From: Planctomycetota bacterium
Lineage (GTDB): Bacteria > Planctomycetota > Planctomycetia > Planctomycetales > Planctomycetaceae
Direction: 5' to 3'
Assembly (NCBI GenBank): GCA_022600195.1
Contig: JAHZKX010000018.1
Location: forward strand, 124,001-188,000
Length of the DNA: 64,000 bases
Shown: positions 9,837 to 19,045 of the stretch, piece after piece
Numbering within the stretch: the first letter of the stretch is position 1
Layout: every line of letters starts with the position of its first letter
Program-made: the position numbers and the translations under genes
Notes under the pieces: generated by a model
What the model was told of the DNA's origin: nothing
Databases searched by the model: none
Seen by the model: only the letters and a program-made list of their open reading frames with translations

Positions 9837-9918
9837 ATAATCAAATGCTTTAACTGCCCAAACTCTCGGGTAGTTTCTTTTTGATCTTACATTTCACGCT
9901 AACATCAAGGACCATCTC

Positions 9919-10971
9919 ATGAGTGATACTACTTCTAACTCCTTACCGAAACTTCATAATGCAGCCTGGCCGGGAGTCGTTGGAAAAGGCCCTGATTCAG
10001 AACCACCGATTGACCTGGATACGATGCTGGATCTCACAGCAGCCGCTGAGGTGGACGGGATCAAATTCGATGGAACGGACCTGTTCCTGTTTGACCCACA
10101 TGTCAGCATTGATTCCAGCGACGATGACCTGAAACAACTGGCCGAAAAGGTTCAAAGTCGTAATCTGGTGATTGGCTCTGTGGTGGCACCTGTCTGGCCT
10201 CCCACAGGTGGCGGCTCTGCCATGGGAAGCGATGAAGAACGAGGCCAGTTTTTGGAGCAAGTCCGCAAAGGGTGTGGCATCGCAAAAAAACTGCGTGATT
10301 TGGGTGTGCGTCCTTATGGCGTCGTTCGCATCGATTCCGCTGCCGGTCCCGGTGAATGGATTGAGGATCCGGAAGGCAATCAGGCCAAAATCGCAGAAAC
10401 ATTCAAGCAAGCCGCGGATATCGCCGCCGATCATGGCGAGCGTCTGGCCGCGGAAGGCGAAATCTGCTGGGGTGGCATGCATAGCTGGAAACGCATGGTG
10501 CAACTCCTCGAAATGGTGGATCGTCCCGATGTACTCGGCTTTCAGGCGGATATGTCACACACGCTCTTGTATCTGATGGGCTACAACGCTCCCGAAGATC
10601 GTCTGCTTCCTGAAAATTTTGACTGGAACGACGAAGCGACCTTTGATGCCGCTTATAAAACTCTGACCGATGCCCTGCGTCCCTGGACGATTGATTTCCA
10701 TGTGGCTCAGAACGATGGCACCGTGCACGGCACAGGCTCGCATGACAAGACAGGCAGACACTGCCTGCCCAATGACCCGAATGGCAAGCTCGACATCACC
10801 AGACGCGCTGGTTTCTGGCTACGAGACGAAAATGGAAACCCAACGAAAAAGTATCAGCACATCTGCTGGGATGGTTGCATGTTTTCTAATGAAGTCATGA
10901 TGAATCCCCAAACCTGGAATGATATTCTGGCAGCAATGATTAATGTCAGAAATGCTCATGGATGGTCATGA
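9919..10971 (+). CDS. Sugar phosphate isomerase/epimerase-like TIM-barrel protein
   Basis: A 350-residue protein of the xylose isomerase-like/AP endonuclease 2 TIM-barrel type, without a signal peptide. Candidate metal and substrate residues lie in [11 protein letters not shown] (about residues 174-184), Gln-Ala-Asp-Met-Ser-His (about 212-217) and Asp-Phe-His-Val-Ala-Gln-Asn-Asp (about 258-265). An AAGGA element sits upstream of the ATG. It lies 82 bases after the cupin gene and 67 bases before the dehydrogenase, so one transcript is likely. The set resembles the isomerase/dehydrogenase content of inositol-type pathways, but no defining Iol enzyme is recognised and the substrate is open. Confidence 0.8.
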   Translation: MSDTTSNSLPKLHNAAWPGVVGKGPDSEPPIDLDTMLDLTAAAEVDGIKFDGTDLFLFDPHVSIDSSDDDLKQLAEKVQSRNLVIGSVVAPVWPPTGGGSAMGSDEERGQFLEQVRKGCGIAKKLRDLGVRPYGVVRIDSAAGPGEWIEDPEGNQAKIAETFKQAADIAADHGERLAAEGEICWGGMHSWKRMVQLLEMVDRPDVLGFQADMSHTLLYLMGYNAPEDRLLPENFDWNDEATFDAAYKTLTDALRPWTIDFHVAQNDGTVHGTGSHDKTGRHCLPNDPNGKLDITRRAGFWLRDENGNPTKKYQHICWDGCMFSNEVMMNPQTWNDILAAMINVRNAHGWS

Positions 10972-11038
10972 TTTTTTATTCGACTCTTTAATCTTCAACC
11001 CGTTTTAAATCTCTAGTTAATCACAAGGAACCACTCCA

Positions 11039-12196
11039 ATGACCAAGCCAATACGTGTCGGCCTCATCGGTTACGGATTCATGGGACGTACCCACTCCAA
11101 TGCATATAGACAAGTCAGTAAGTTTTTCGATAACGAACACCAACCCGTTTTGCAGGCTGTTTGTGCCCGCAGCGAAGATAAAGTGAAAGATTTCGCTGAA
11201 AATTGGGGCTGGCAATCTTACGAAACTGATTGGCGAAAGCTGATCGAACGAGATGACATTGACCTGATCGATATCACCACTCCCAACAATTCCCACCATG
11301 ATATCGCGATTGCAGCCGCTGAAGCCGGGAAAATGGTACTCTGCGAAAAACCACTCGCCATGAATACCGCAGAAGCCATCGCTATGACCGACGCCATCGA
11401 AAAAGCAGGTGTGGCAAATATGGTCTGGTTTAACTACCGTCGCGTGCCAGCGATTTCTCTGGCCAAGCAACTGGTTGATGAAAAACGGATCGGACGTCCC
11501 TTCCACTACAGAGCCTGTTACCTGCAAGACTGGACCATCGCAGAAGACGTGCCTCAAGGGGGCGCGACACTCTGGAGACTTGATGCAAAAGTCGCAGGCA
11601 GCGGCGTGACGGGAGACCTCCTGGCGCATTCCATCGATTCCGCAATCTGGCTCAATGGGCCAATTACATCGGTCTCAGCAGCGACAGAAACTTTTGTAAA
11701 AGAACGCGTTCATCAGGAAACCGGCGAAAAAACTCCGGTCGAAATTGATGACGCCTGTATGTTTTTAGCTCGCTTTGCCAATGGGTCTATGGGAACCTTT
11801 GAAAGTTCACGCTATGCACGCGGACGGAAAAACTTTAACACCTTCGAATTGAATGGCGAAGATGGCTCCGTCTTCTTTGATCTGGAAGACCCACAGATTC
11901 TACAATATTTTGAATATGCAAATCCCACGAACGGCCAGAAAGTTGAAGACCATGTCACCGGATGGCGTCGGATTCATGTGACCAACTTCGAACACCCCTA
12001 TATGGATAAATGGTGGGTTCCAGGCTGTACCATCGGCTATGAGCACACTTTTACAAACGCTTTGGCCGATTTCTTTCAAGGACTCGATTCCGGCAAGCCT
12101 ACACAACCTGACTTCCGGTCTGCATTGGAAACCCAAAAAGTTTGCGATGCAGTTCTACAGAGCGCAAAAGATCAGCAATGGGTCGAAATTGCATAG
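11039..12196 (+). CDS. Gfo/Idh/MocA family NAD(P)-dependent oxidoreductase
   Basis: A 385-residue dehydrogenase. The Rossmann fold begins Gly-Leu-Ile-Gly-Tyr-Gly-Phe-Met-Gly (residues 8-16), the family signature Cys-Glu-Lys-Pro-Leu-Ala lies near 101-106, and Asp-Leu-Leu-Ala-His-Ser-Ile-Asp near 193-200 carries the likely catalytic His. It has no Tat or Sec signal, unlike many planctomycete paralogues, so it should act in the cytosol. CACAAGGAACC upstream gives a good ribosome site. It is the last gene of the sugar module and is followed by a terminator. It probably oxidises or reduces the sugar handled by the two isomerase-like neighbours. Confidence 0.92.
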   Translation: MTKPIRVGLIGYGFMGRTHSNAYRQVSKFFDNEHQPVLQAVCARSEDKVKDFAENWGWQSYETDWRKLIERDDIDLIDITTPNNSHHDIAIAAAEAGKMVLCEKPLAMNTAEAIAMTDAIEKAGVANMVWFNYRRVPAISLAKQLVDEKRIGRPFHYRACYLQDWTIAEDVPQGGATLWRLDAKVAGSGVTGDLLAHSIDSAIWLNGPITSVSAATETFVKERVHQETGEKTPVEIDDACMFLARFANGSMGTFESSRYARGRKNFNTFELNGEDGSVFFDLEDPQILQYFEYANPTNGQKVEDHVTGWRRIHVTNFEHPYMDKWWVPGCTIGYEHTFTNALADFFQGLDSGKPTQPDFRSALETQKVCDAVLQSAKDQQWVEIA

Positions 12197-12244
12197 CATT
12201 ACCGCAGCGAAACCTGTTATAATGCTGCTGCAATTAGCCTCTGT

Positions 12245-12277
12245 AAAAACGGGCGACAATTCAAGTCGCCCGTTTTT
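12245..12277. terminator. Bidirectional-type hairpin terminator after the sugar module
   Basis: A 13-bp stem (12245-12257 with 12265-12277) has a GC core (GGGCGAC) and a 7-base loop, with A and T runs on its two sides. It sits 49 bases after the dehydrogenase stop and 52 before greA. Confidence 0.9.
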
Positions 12278-12328
12278 GCTATATATGGAATTACAAATGT
12301 TGATGAGAAATAATCGGGAGTCAAAATA

Positions 12329-12805
12329 ATGGACCGTCATCCAATATCACAAGAAGGATACGATAAACTGCGAGAAGAAATTCGTTTTCTCGAAAACGAA
12401 AGAATGCCTGAAATCGTACAAGGTATTGCAGATGCTCGTGCTGAAGGTGACTTGAAAGAAAACACCGAATATCATGCCCAACGCGAAGCCCAGGGGATGA
12501 CACAGGCAAAAATCAACCAGTTAAAAACCAAACTGGCGAATTGCTATATCGCTGACAAATCTACCATGCCCAAAGGAGTCGTTACCTTCGGCTCTGTGGT
12601 CACCGTGAAAAATCTGGATGATGGTCTGGAAGAAAAATATGAATTCGTCGGCCCCGGAGAAGAAGATTATCTGACCGAGGTCATGAAGATTCTGACCAGC
12701 AGTCCACTGGCAGTGGGGTTGCTCAACAAAAAAGTAGGTGACAAGGTTGAAGTGGAAGTTCCTTCGGGAACACTCCGCTTTGAAATCGTCCAGATTGATG
12801 ACTGA
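12329..12805 (+). CDS. greA: Transcription elongation factor GreA
   Basis: GreA rescues backtracked RNA polymerase by stimulating transcript cleavage. The 158-residue length is normal. Residues 1-75 form the antiparallel coiled coil, with the acidic tip [10 protein letters not shown] near 37-46. The C-terminal FKBP-like domain follows, with a conserved Ser-Pro-Leu-Ala near 125-128 and Gly-Asp-x-Val-Glu-Val near 137-142. It is a single-gene unit between two terminators, on the evidence of the flanking hairpins. Confidence 0.96.
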   Translation: MDRHPISQEGYDKLREEIRFLENERMPEIVQGIADARAEGDLKENTEYHAQREAQGMTQAKINQLKTKLANCYIADKSTMPKGVVTFGSVVTVKNLDDGLEEKYEFVGPGEEDYLTEVMKILTSSPLAVGLLNKKVGDKVEVEVPSGTLRFEIVQIDD

Positions 12806-12826
12806 TTCAGACCTTTATAAAGCAGT

Positions 12827-12859
12827 AGCGGCGTGAAATTTCTCACGCCGCTTTTTTTA
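12827..12859 (+). terminator. Rho-independent terminator of greA
   Basis: A 10-bp GC-rich stem (12827-12836 with 12843-12852), a 6-base loop and seven T. It lies 22 bases after the greA stop. Confidence 0.93.
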
Positions 12860-12941
12860 TATCTCAAGAGAGAAGATTTTCCTCAGACCACTGGGATCCG
12901 GTTGGTATGGTCATCAGAAGTCGCTGACTTCTCTGAATGAC

Positions 12942-13283
12942 TTATTTGGCATTGACTAATACCCGATTCATGAGTGGTACCGATGGGGCCAGGGTCTTTA
13001 CGCATTGAGTAACCAATTGCTTCAGGTAATAACTGGCACTCACACCATATACGGTAATGCCGGAATGATCGCATTGCACTTTGAGATTCCGTATCTGCTG
13101 GTGAGTTCCGGCTAGGATTTCGCTTTCCAGACTGGCTGGTGAAGGACAGGATGCCCATTCGCGGGAAACCCGCTCTGGTATTTCCATTTCGAGAGGGTCA
13201 TGACCATGCTCGAAGTCACTCTCCAGAGTACTTGTTTCTTCTGCAAACGATTTGAGAGGATTTTGTAAAATCTGCAAAGACAT
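12942..13283 (-). CDS. Small protein with a C-terminal BON-like domain
   Basis: A 113-residue protein. Residues 1-55 are acidic and low in order. Residues 56-113 read as a BON-like fold: Ile-Arg-Asn-Leu-Lys-Val, then Gly-Ile-Thr-Val-Tyr-Gly, then a helix with Ser-Tyr-Tyr-Leu-Lys-Gln, ending Asn-Arg-Val-Leu-Val. BON domains usually sit in envelope proteins, yet no signal peptide is seen here, so this looks cytosolic. Short proteins of this type recur in planctomycetes. The ATG at 13283 is weakly supported by a TTAGAGA stretch. Function unknown. Confidence 0.65.
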   Translation of the reverse strand: MSLQILQNPLKSFAEETSTLESDFEHGHDPLEMEIPERVSREWASCPSPASLESEILAGTHQQIRNLKVQCDHSGITVYGVSASYYLKQLVTQCVKTLAPSVPLMNRVLVNAK

Positions 13284-13700
13284 TGCAATTCTCTAACTTA
13301 AAAAAGAGTATCGGGATGGAATCGAACTACTTTCCCGACAATTGCGAATCACATGCCCAAAACCAGACAGTTCAAAAAAAAGACCGCCTTCAGAACGCTA
13401 CCACAGAATGAAGAAGAATCTATCTAACAGTACATTCTATACTTAGAAATTATTTTTGAACCGAATCGAAATCATCTGCAAAGATCTGAGGACACATCGA
13501 TTCTATTTCGAGTTGCGTTGTTTGTTTGCAATCCGCTCAAATAATGTGCTGAAGAAAGCGACATTTTCAGGGTCTGTGACCCTAATTGTCACTCCAGAAA
13601 GCGCATGCAGCGCGATACAGACACCAACTGAGTTCTGGACTTTGATCCAACATGAGTCATCAACTCAGACTCGCATCATTGTCTGTAAACTCGATACTGT
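13284..13700. other. Intergenic region upstream of the BON-like gene
   Basis: No convincing gene. A short plus-strand open frame at 13456-13719 has no recognisable domain, no ribosome site and runs into a tandem repeat, so I do not call it. The region should hold the promoter of the BON-like gene. Confidence 0.4.
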
Positions 13701-13742
13701 GATGATCACATGCCGATGATCGCATGCCGATGATCGCATGCC
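13701..13742. repeat. Three tandem 14-bp repeats
   Basis: Three head-to-tail copies of GATGATCGCATGCC at 13701-13714, 13715-13728 and 13729-13742. The first has A for G at position 8. Each unit holds a GATC, and the last two also hold the palindrome GCATGC. They lie in non-coding DNA between two minus-strand genes. Confidence 0.9.
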
Positions 13743-13809
13743 ATTGTAATAATCGGTAAAGTGAACAGCCAAAAACGAAAGCGGTCGCCAGAAAATATCT
13801 CAGCGCAAC

Positions 13810-13845
13810 AAAAGGGCCTTCAAATAGAAATCTGAAGACCCTTTT
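13810..13845 (-). terminator. Likely terminator of the small acidic protein gene
   Basis: An imperfect stem: AAAAGGG (13810-13816) pairs with CCCTTTT (13839-13845), and after one mismatch CTTCA (13818-13822) pairs with TGAAG (13833-13837). The T run on the minus strand is short. It lies about 50 bases past the stop of the gene at 13896. Confidence 0.5.
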
Positions 13846-13895
13846 ATATAATTAGAGAGTTTCGGTGCGTATGAAACGCTACGAACTCGATGGTT

Positions 13896-14222
13896 TTAAG
13901 CAAGAAGTCCTTGCAGCAGGTTCTCACCCGGACCGTGATCATAACAATCACTATTATTCCAGAGAGGTAAACCTGCGGCGTAACGGGCTGCCAGCATCAG
14001 AACTTTCTGCTCTGAACCGGGCTTTGCCTGAGTCGCGTCATCGGGATTGATTCCCATTTCACGGTACTCTTCTTCGCCAAATAAAGCATCAAAGTTTGCA
14101 TCATAACCTTCATCCGAGAATTCCTGGTATGTACCAGCCTCAAAGCCAACCATTGACTGGTCAACTTCAAGCTCGACTGTAAGATTATCAACGTCACTTG
14201 TACCCATCAAAAATGCCGACAT
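13896..14222 (-). CDS. Small acidic protein, unknown function
   Basis: Not recognised. From the ATG at 14222 (GGAG 10 bases upstream) the product is 108 residues. Residues 1-60 are acidic. The C-terminal third (Glu-Gln-Lys-Val-Leu-Met-Leu-Ala-Ala-Arg-Tyr-Ala-Ala-Gly-Leu-Pro-Leu-Trp) is helical and is followed by an Asp-Cys-Tyr-Asp-His-Gly-Pro-Gly-Glu-Asn loop. No signal peptide or membrane segment. The frame can be extended to 14363, but that part is basic and unlike the rest. A clear hairpin follows the gene, supporting its being transcribed. Confidence 0.6.
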   Translation of the reverse strand: MSAFLMGTSDVDNLTVELEVDQSMVGFEAGTYQEFSDEGYDANFDALFGEEEYREMGINPDDATQAKPGSEQKVLMLAARYAAGLPLWNNSDCYDHGPGENLLQGLLA

Positions 14223-14728
14223 TCTCTTCTTTTCTCCAACAGCAATACAAAATCCAAGCCTTCCACTCATACCATATGAATGGACAAACCTTCTACGTGG
14301 AACAAAACAACAATCAGTCATCTCAACCAAACCGAGAAATTCAATCGCTCGTAGCGTACGCATCCATTGCGTTATTTGGGAGATTCAAAGCAACACCCTC
14401 CAAGGGTGTGGGACGTTTTTTCAGGTGGGAAACTCTTCTAAAATTTAGTGGTTAAAAAACATCCCTGGTACTAGGGCTGCAGCTTAAAGCTGCGAGCAGG
14501 AACACCTTCTAGGTATCCCCTGTTTCTAGGACAATTCTTGAGTTTTTGTGGTAAAATGTCAACAAGATTTTTGACATTTTTGCAAACTACTTTGAAATCG
14601 AAGACTTGAACAGGTCTTAAACCCCTGTGTTTCTCGTACAAGAGATCAATCCGTGTGAGTTTCCCAAATTCTGAGAAAGATCACAGGGTTTTGACGAGTC
14701 AAAACTCCTTACGCAAACCTGCGGAACC
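14223..14728. other. Intergenic region with inverted repeats
   Basis: About 500 bases without a supported gene. It contains the inverted repeat at 14553-14580 and a second small one near 14689-14706 (GTTTTGAC/GTCAAAAC, 2-base loop) just past the stop of the sigma54-activator gene. The latter lacks a T run, so it is only a weak terminator candidate. Confidence 0.5.
14553..14580 (-). promoter_or_regulatory. Inverted repeat with a possible minus-strand promoter
   Basis: A perfect 10-bp inverted repeat (AAAATGTCAA at 14553-14562, TTGACATTTT at 14571-14580) with 8 bases between. On the minus strand it offers a consensus TTGACA (-35) and, 17 bases on, AAGAAT (four of six to consensus), pointing at the small acidic protein gene about 300 bases downstream. 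Confidence 0.3.
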
Positions 14729-16762
14729 TCAAGGACGGTGGATTCCATAGCGTTTTAACTTTCGATCCAGTGTAGATCGTTCGATCCCCAGTATTTGAGC
14801 AGATCGGGATTTGTTCCAGTTAGTTTTGTTCAAAACAGCCATTATGTGCTCCTGTTCCACGACATCCAGTGGAACCTCCCGATACCCGGTAACCACAGGG
14901 GGTAACACACATTGGGGATCGCTCTCCATACCAACTGCAGAGAGCTGTATGTCGGGAGCATCAATAAAATCATCTGTACATAAAATAAAGGCCCGTTCGA
15001 TCGTATTCTGAAGCTCACGCACATTTCCTGGCCAATGATAGGACTCCAGCAGTTCTTTCGCTTCATCAGTAAAGCCACGAATGGGACGGCCTGTTTTGAT
15101 CACAAATCGATTCAGGAAATAATTAGCCAGTACCAGGATGTCATCAGAACGGACTCGCAAGGGATCTACACTGATCTCGACGACATGCAGCCGGAAATAG
15201 AGATCCTGGCGAAACACTCCTTGAGATACTGCCTTTTCCATATCACGATTCGTGGCTGCCACGACACGGACATTGACCTTGATCGAAGTGCTGCCGCCCA
15301 CTCGTTCAAACGCGTGCCCCTCCAGGACTCGTAAAAACTTTGCCTGGATCCCTAAAGACATCTCCCCCACTTCATCCAGAAACAGAGTTCCCTGATCTGC
15401 CTGCTCAAATTTTCCCGGCTTCTGACTCGTCGCTCCCGTAAATGCCCCCTTTTCGTGTCCAAACAATTCGCTTTCCAGAAGCCCTTCGCTCAAGGCAGCG
15501 CAGTTCATGCAGACAAAAGGATGTTTCTTGTGCTGGCTGTTAAAATGAATCGCGCGCGCAACCAACTCCTTACCAACCCCACTCTCTCCCCGAATCAGCA
15601 CGCTGGCGTCAGTAGGGGCAATACGAAGAATCTGCTGCTTCATTGCAACCAAACTGGAACTGTTACCGACCAGCTCGCTTTCCAGTTCCAGCTGCTCACG
15701 CAGAGCCTTATTTTCCCCTTCCATCCGTGCCAGACCATCAGAGAGTTTCTTTTTCTCACTCAAATTTTGAAATGAGATTGCTAATTGATCTGCCAGAGCC
15801 AGTGTGAATTCCAGATCATCTGAATCCAGCGGATTATCCGGATTGGTTGAATAGAGGTGAATTAACCCGGTAACCCCCTGCTTATTGCGGAGCGGAGCGC
15901 AGATCACACTTTGTGCATGAATCTTACCCAGACTGTCTCGGGTAGAAAGTTTACTGTCATCGGCAATATTGTGCGCCAGAATCGCATCCCCCTCTTTAAA
16001 CACCATCTCGGAGAGATAGAGGGACGGTTTCTGGTAGGGAAGTTCGTCTACCGACTGAAAGGCAATGACTTTCAGGTTCTCTGGATTCCGGGATTCTTGT
16101 TGAGCAGAATCAAAGTACAAAATCGCTCCAATATCCGCACTGGTCCCTTCAAACAACCCCTTCAAAACAATCTCTGAAAGTTCTTGTTCTGATTGGGTAT
16201 TCCCCATATCCAAAGCAAGACGATAGAGACGCCCTAATTCACGACTGGTCCGGTCCCGATCAAGGGAAGAGGCGGGAAGCGGTGTATGAAACCGGGTATG
16301 ACTCTTACGCTGAATAATTTCCGGAACGTTAAACTCTTCCCAACTGGAATGACTTCCTACTCCGATCGTGGCACTTTCCATTTCTCCGCTCGAACCGTCT
16401 GATGTGGGTCGAGACGCAAATCGCGAGACATCAAAGGTGAAGATCCCCTCGCTGTCGCCGATTTCAATCACATCCCCTTCCTGTAAGTCATGATCTTGAG
16501 TGATAGACAGACCTTGTACCATCGTGCCGTTTCGGCTTCCCAGATCGCGAATGACCCACGAGGAATCACTGTAGAAGATCTCACAATGATTGCGGCTGCA
16601 AACTTCGTCATCCAGCACAATCCGATTCGTGGGCGCACGGCCTACCGTAGTGACCTGACGATCCACCAGACGATAGACTTTACCCCGCTCATCTAACCCC
16701 TGAACAATCAGGTATGCCACATTCGATGAGCTGTTTGTATTTTGTTTTTCAGAGTTTTGCAT
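14729..16762 (-). CDS. Sigma54-dependent activator with FHA and GAF domains
   Basis: A 677-residue enhancer-binding protein from the ATG at 16762. Domains in order: FHA (about 36-105, with Gly-Arg, Ser-Arg-Asn-His and Gly-Ser-Arg-Asn-Gly-Thr), GAF (about 180-335), a coiled linker, AAA+ (about 363-595) with Walker A Gly-Glu-Ser-Gly-Val-Gly-Lys-Glu (392-399), the sigma54 contact loop Gly-Ala-Phe-Thr-Gly-Ala (439-444) and Walker B Leu-Phe-Leu-Asp-Glu, then a Fis-type HTH (about 635-677). It should open sigma54 promoters in response to a phospho-Thr partner sensed by FHA, possibly with a small ligand at GAF. Its targets are unknown. The open frame reaches 16864, but the added residues do not look structured. 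Confidence 0.95.
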   Translation of the reverse strand: MQNSEKQNTNSSSNVAYLIVQGLDERGKVYRLVDRQVTTVGRAPTNRIVLDDEVCSRNHCEIFYSDSSWVIRDLGSRNGTMVQGLSITQDHDLQEGDVIEIGDSEGIFTFDVSRFASRPTSDGSSGEMESATIGVGSHSSWEEFNVPEIIQRKSHTRFHTPLPASSLDRDRTSRELGRLYRLALDMGNTQSEQELSEIVLKGLFEGTSADIGAILYFDSAQQESRNPENLKVIAFQSVDELPYQKPSLYLSEMVFKEGDAILAHNIADDSKLSTRDSLGKIHAQSVICAPLRNKQGVTGLIHLYSTNPDNPLDSDDLEFTLALADQLAISFQNLSEKKKLSDGLARMEGENKALREQLELESELVGNSSSLVAMKQQILRIAPTDASVLIRGESGVGKELVARAIHFNSQHKKHPFVCMNCAALSEGLLESELFGHEKGAFTGATSQKPGKFEQADQGTLFLDEVGEMSLGIQAKFLRVLEGHAFERVGGSTSIKVNVRVVAATNRDMEKAVSQGVFRQDLYFRLHVVEISVDPLRVRSDDILVLANYFLNRFVIKTGRPIRGFTDEAKELLESYHWPGNVRELQNTIERAFILCTDDFIDAPDIQLSAVGMESDPQCVLPPVVTGYREVPLDVVEQEHIMAVLNKTNWNKSRSAQILGIERSTLDRKLKRYGIHRP

Positions 16763-16991
16763 AGATAATAACGCAGGAAATGGGGCATTGTTGAAAATCA
16801 ATGAGCATGATTGCCTATAAAAAGGTCGAGTAGGACGCCCCTCACTCCATAAAACCGAAATCAAGACCCTCTATTTACTTACGATAGCTCCACTAATTAT
16901 TATATTCAATTAACTTGCACCAGAACATAAAATTCGTCAAGCTTATCTAGTGAATTTCGAATAACATCCTGCCTGTATTAGAGAATCCCCC

Positions 16992-18257
16992 ATGAATCGA
17001 TTACTTTTCACTCGCCTTTTGACTCCCACACTCAAAACCGTTTTGGGTGTCTGCCTCACTTTTTCCGCTCTGGCTTCCTTAAAAGCCGAAAATTGGCCTC
17101 GATTTCGAGGGATTGATGGCTCGGGAATCTCCAGTGAAACGGGATTTCCACTGAAATGGACAGACGCAGACTACGCCTGGGTAAAAGAACTACCCGGTCT
17201 GGGACACTCTTCTCCTACAGTCTGGGGAGATAATCTGTTTGTCACTTCCGCCATTGGAGAAGGTGAAACACGCTATCTTTTCTGCTTAGATCCTAAAACC
17301 GGGAAAGAAAAATGGCGACGTGAAACAAAATTGAAAAAGAGCCATAAACACAGAAAAGGAAGCTGGGCTTCCAGTTCCCCTGTTACAGATGGGGAACATG
17401 TTTATGTTGAGTTTGCAGATGAAGAATCGTACCTGCTGATCGCTTATGACCTGAATGGCAAGAAAATCTGGGAAGAAGACCTGGGTGGGTTCACCAGCCA
17501 GCATGGTCATGGTAGTTCACCAATCATTTACAAAAATCTCGTCATCGCCACCAAAGACCAAATGGGCCCCAGCTCAGTTACCGCTTTTAACAAACTGACT
17601 GGAAAGACCGTCTGGCAGGCAGAACGAGCCGTCCGTAGAACATCCTACGCGACCCCCATTGTCATTAATCACCCTAATACCAATCCACAGTTAATTTGCG
17701 TCAGTGGCGCGACCGGCGTGAGCAGTCTCGATCCGGAAACAGGAAAGGTGAATTGGACCACCGGGGCATTTCCAAGTAGAACCGTTTCTTCTCCCGTCTA
17801 TGGAGAAGGATTGATCTTTGCGAAATGCGGTGGGGGAGGTAGAGGAAAACTCTTGTACGGCATCGATCCTACCGGTTCCGGCAATGTGAAAGAAACGCAC
17901 ATCAAATACACGCGCTCTACGAAATTGCCTTATGTTCCCACTCCCATTGTTTTTGAAGGACATCTCTATCTCTGGGGTGACAACGGCGTCGTAAGTTGCG
18001 TTGAATTGGCCACGCAGAAAAATGTCTGGACAGAACGCGTCGATGGTGGCTATAGCAGTTCACCTGTCTGCATCAGTGGAATCCTCTACTGCATTAGTGA
18101 AAATGGTGAAGTCGCCATGGTTGATGCGTCACCCAAATTTAAGTTTCATGGAAAAATCAAACTGAATGATCCCAGTCATGCAACAGTCGTCGTTGCGAAC
18201 GGCCAAATGTTCCTCAGGACATTTAAAAAGCTGTATTGCCTGAATGCCGCGAAATGA
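16992..18257 (+). CDS. Secreted PQQ-like beta-propeller protein
   Basis: A 421-residue protein with a signal peptide (about 1-30, ending Leu-Lys-Ala-Glu), then the planctomycete block Trp-Pro-Arg-Phe-Arg-Gly-x-Asp-Gly-Ser-Gly. Propeller blades with Asp-x-x-Thr-Gly-Lys-x-x-Trp repeats run to the C-terminus. The fold resembles BamB and quinoprotein dehydrogenases, but no PQQ-binding or catalytic residues are evident, so an envelope scaffold or binding role is more likely than an enzyme. It is a shorter relative of the giant propeller protein at the left edge. Confidence 0.9.
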   Translation: MNRLLFTRLLTPTLKTVLGVCLTFSALASLKAENWPRFRGIDGSGISSETGFPLKWTDADYAWVKELPGLGHSSPTVWGDNLFVTSAIGEGETRYLFCLDPKTGKEKWRRETKLKKSHKHRKGSWASSSPVTDGEHVYVEFADEESYLLIAYDLNGKKIWEEDLGGFTSQHGHGSSPIIYKNLVIATKDQMGPSSVTAFNKLTGKTVWQAERAVRRTSYATPIVINHPNTNPQLICVSGATGVSSLDPETGKVNWTTGAFPSRTVSSPVYGEGLIFAKCGGGGRGKLLYGIDPTGSGNVKETHIKYTRSTKLPYVPTPIVFEGHLYLWGDNGVVSCVELATQKNVWTERVDGGYSSSPVCISGILYCISENGEVAMVDASPKFKFHGKIKLNDPSHATVVVANGQMFLRTFKKLYCLNAAK

Positions 18258-18471
18258 GCTTTTTGAGAAAGATTGTGATCAACCTGGGAGAAATGTGATT
18301 TCAAATCGTCAATACCTCTGATATATTGTTAAGAACCTCGTTGCAGGAGACTCAAGAATTTTCTTCGGCCCGAAAATGTGGCTGTAATAATCTGACTCCG
18401 AACGAGAACTCGGGCCACCATGATTTCATCAGTTATCAGAAAGTGATTGTAAAATTAGATAAGGAATGATT

Positions 18472-18921
18472 ATGCCCGCCTGGCCCGGTGGTCCTTGCCC
18501 GAATTGCAATGAGGTTATGCCTCCCAATCTGGTTCATTGCCAAACCTGCCGAGAACTACTCAATGTAGATCTGGAGCATGATACCGTCGAGATACCTTCG
18601 TTTCACCCTCTCAAAGAAATTTCTGTCTGCTGTGATGCCTTCCCAACAGGTTACTATTTCCTATGCCCGCAATGCAGTAAAGAACTGCGCGTTCACAAAA
18701 AATATCTCGGCAAGCAAGTCAGTTGCAAGTTCTGTGAAACTCCTTTTCACCTTCGAATCGACTCCAGCAAAACCAGCCCGCAATTTTTTTACACGAATTG
18801 TCCCCATTGCAGTGAAGAACTACGCGTAGCAAACAAATATCTGAGTACAACCGCTTCCTGCAAATTCTGTCAGGGACATCTTCAATTACTGGAGAAACCA
18901 GCCGATCCCGTAGACAGCTGA
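18472..18921 (+). CDS. Triple zinc-ribbon protein with internal duplication
   Basis: A 149-residue protein with three zinc-ribbon-like units. The first (Cys-Pro-Asn-Cys ... Cys-Gln-Thr-Cys) is short. The second and third are duplicates: Cys-Pro-x-Cys-Ser-x-Glu-Leu-Arg-Val-x-x-Lys-Tyr-Leu, then about eight residues, then Cys-Lys-Phe-Cys. I start at ATG 18472 because AAGGA lies six bases ahead of it; an in-frame ATG at 18466 would put that element too close. No membrane segment. It probably binds zinc; nucleic-acid or protein binding is a guess. Confidence 0.75.
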   Translation: MPAWPGGPCPNCNEVMPPNLVHCQTCRELLNVDLEHDTVEIPSFHPLKEISVCCDAFPTGYYFLCPQCSKELRVHKKYLGKQVSCKFCETPFHLRIDSSKTSPQFFYTNCPHCSEELRVANKYLSTTASCKFCQGHLQLLEKPADPVDS

Positions 18922-19045
18922 AACTTTCTGGCAAAAAAAAGAAGCTTCCCTGTCACAAAACGCTGAGTTGATTCGCATACAAACAACGCCATTTCAGGTC
19001 GCATTCAGCCGGGTGACCTTGCATGAGTCCCAGGCAAATTCTTAC

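Noticed and set aside
12883..13158. A 91-codon minus-strand open frame overlapping the BON-like gene
   Set aside because: It is in another frame of the BON-like gene and shows no domain; the longer frame at 12942-13283 has BON-like features.
13456..13719. An 87-codon plus-strand open frame
   Set aside because: It has no ribosome site or domain, and its end is made by the tandem repeat; probably chance.
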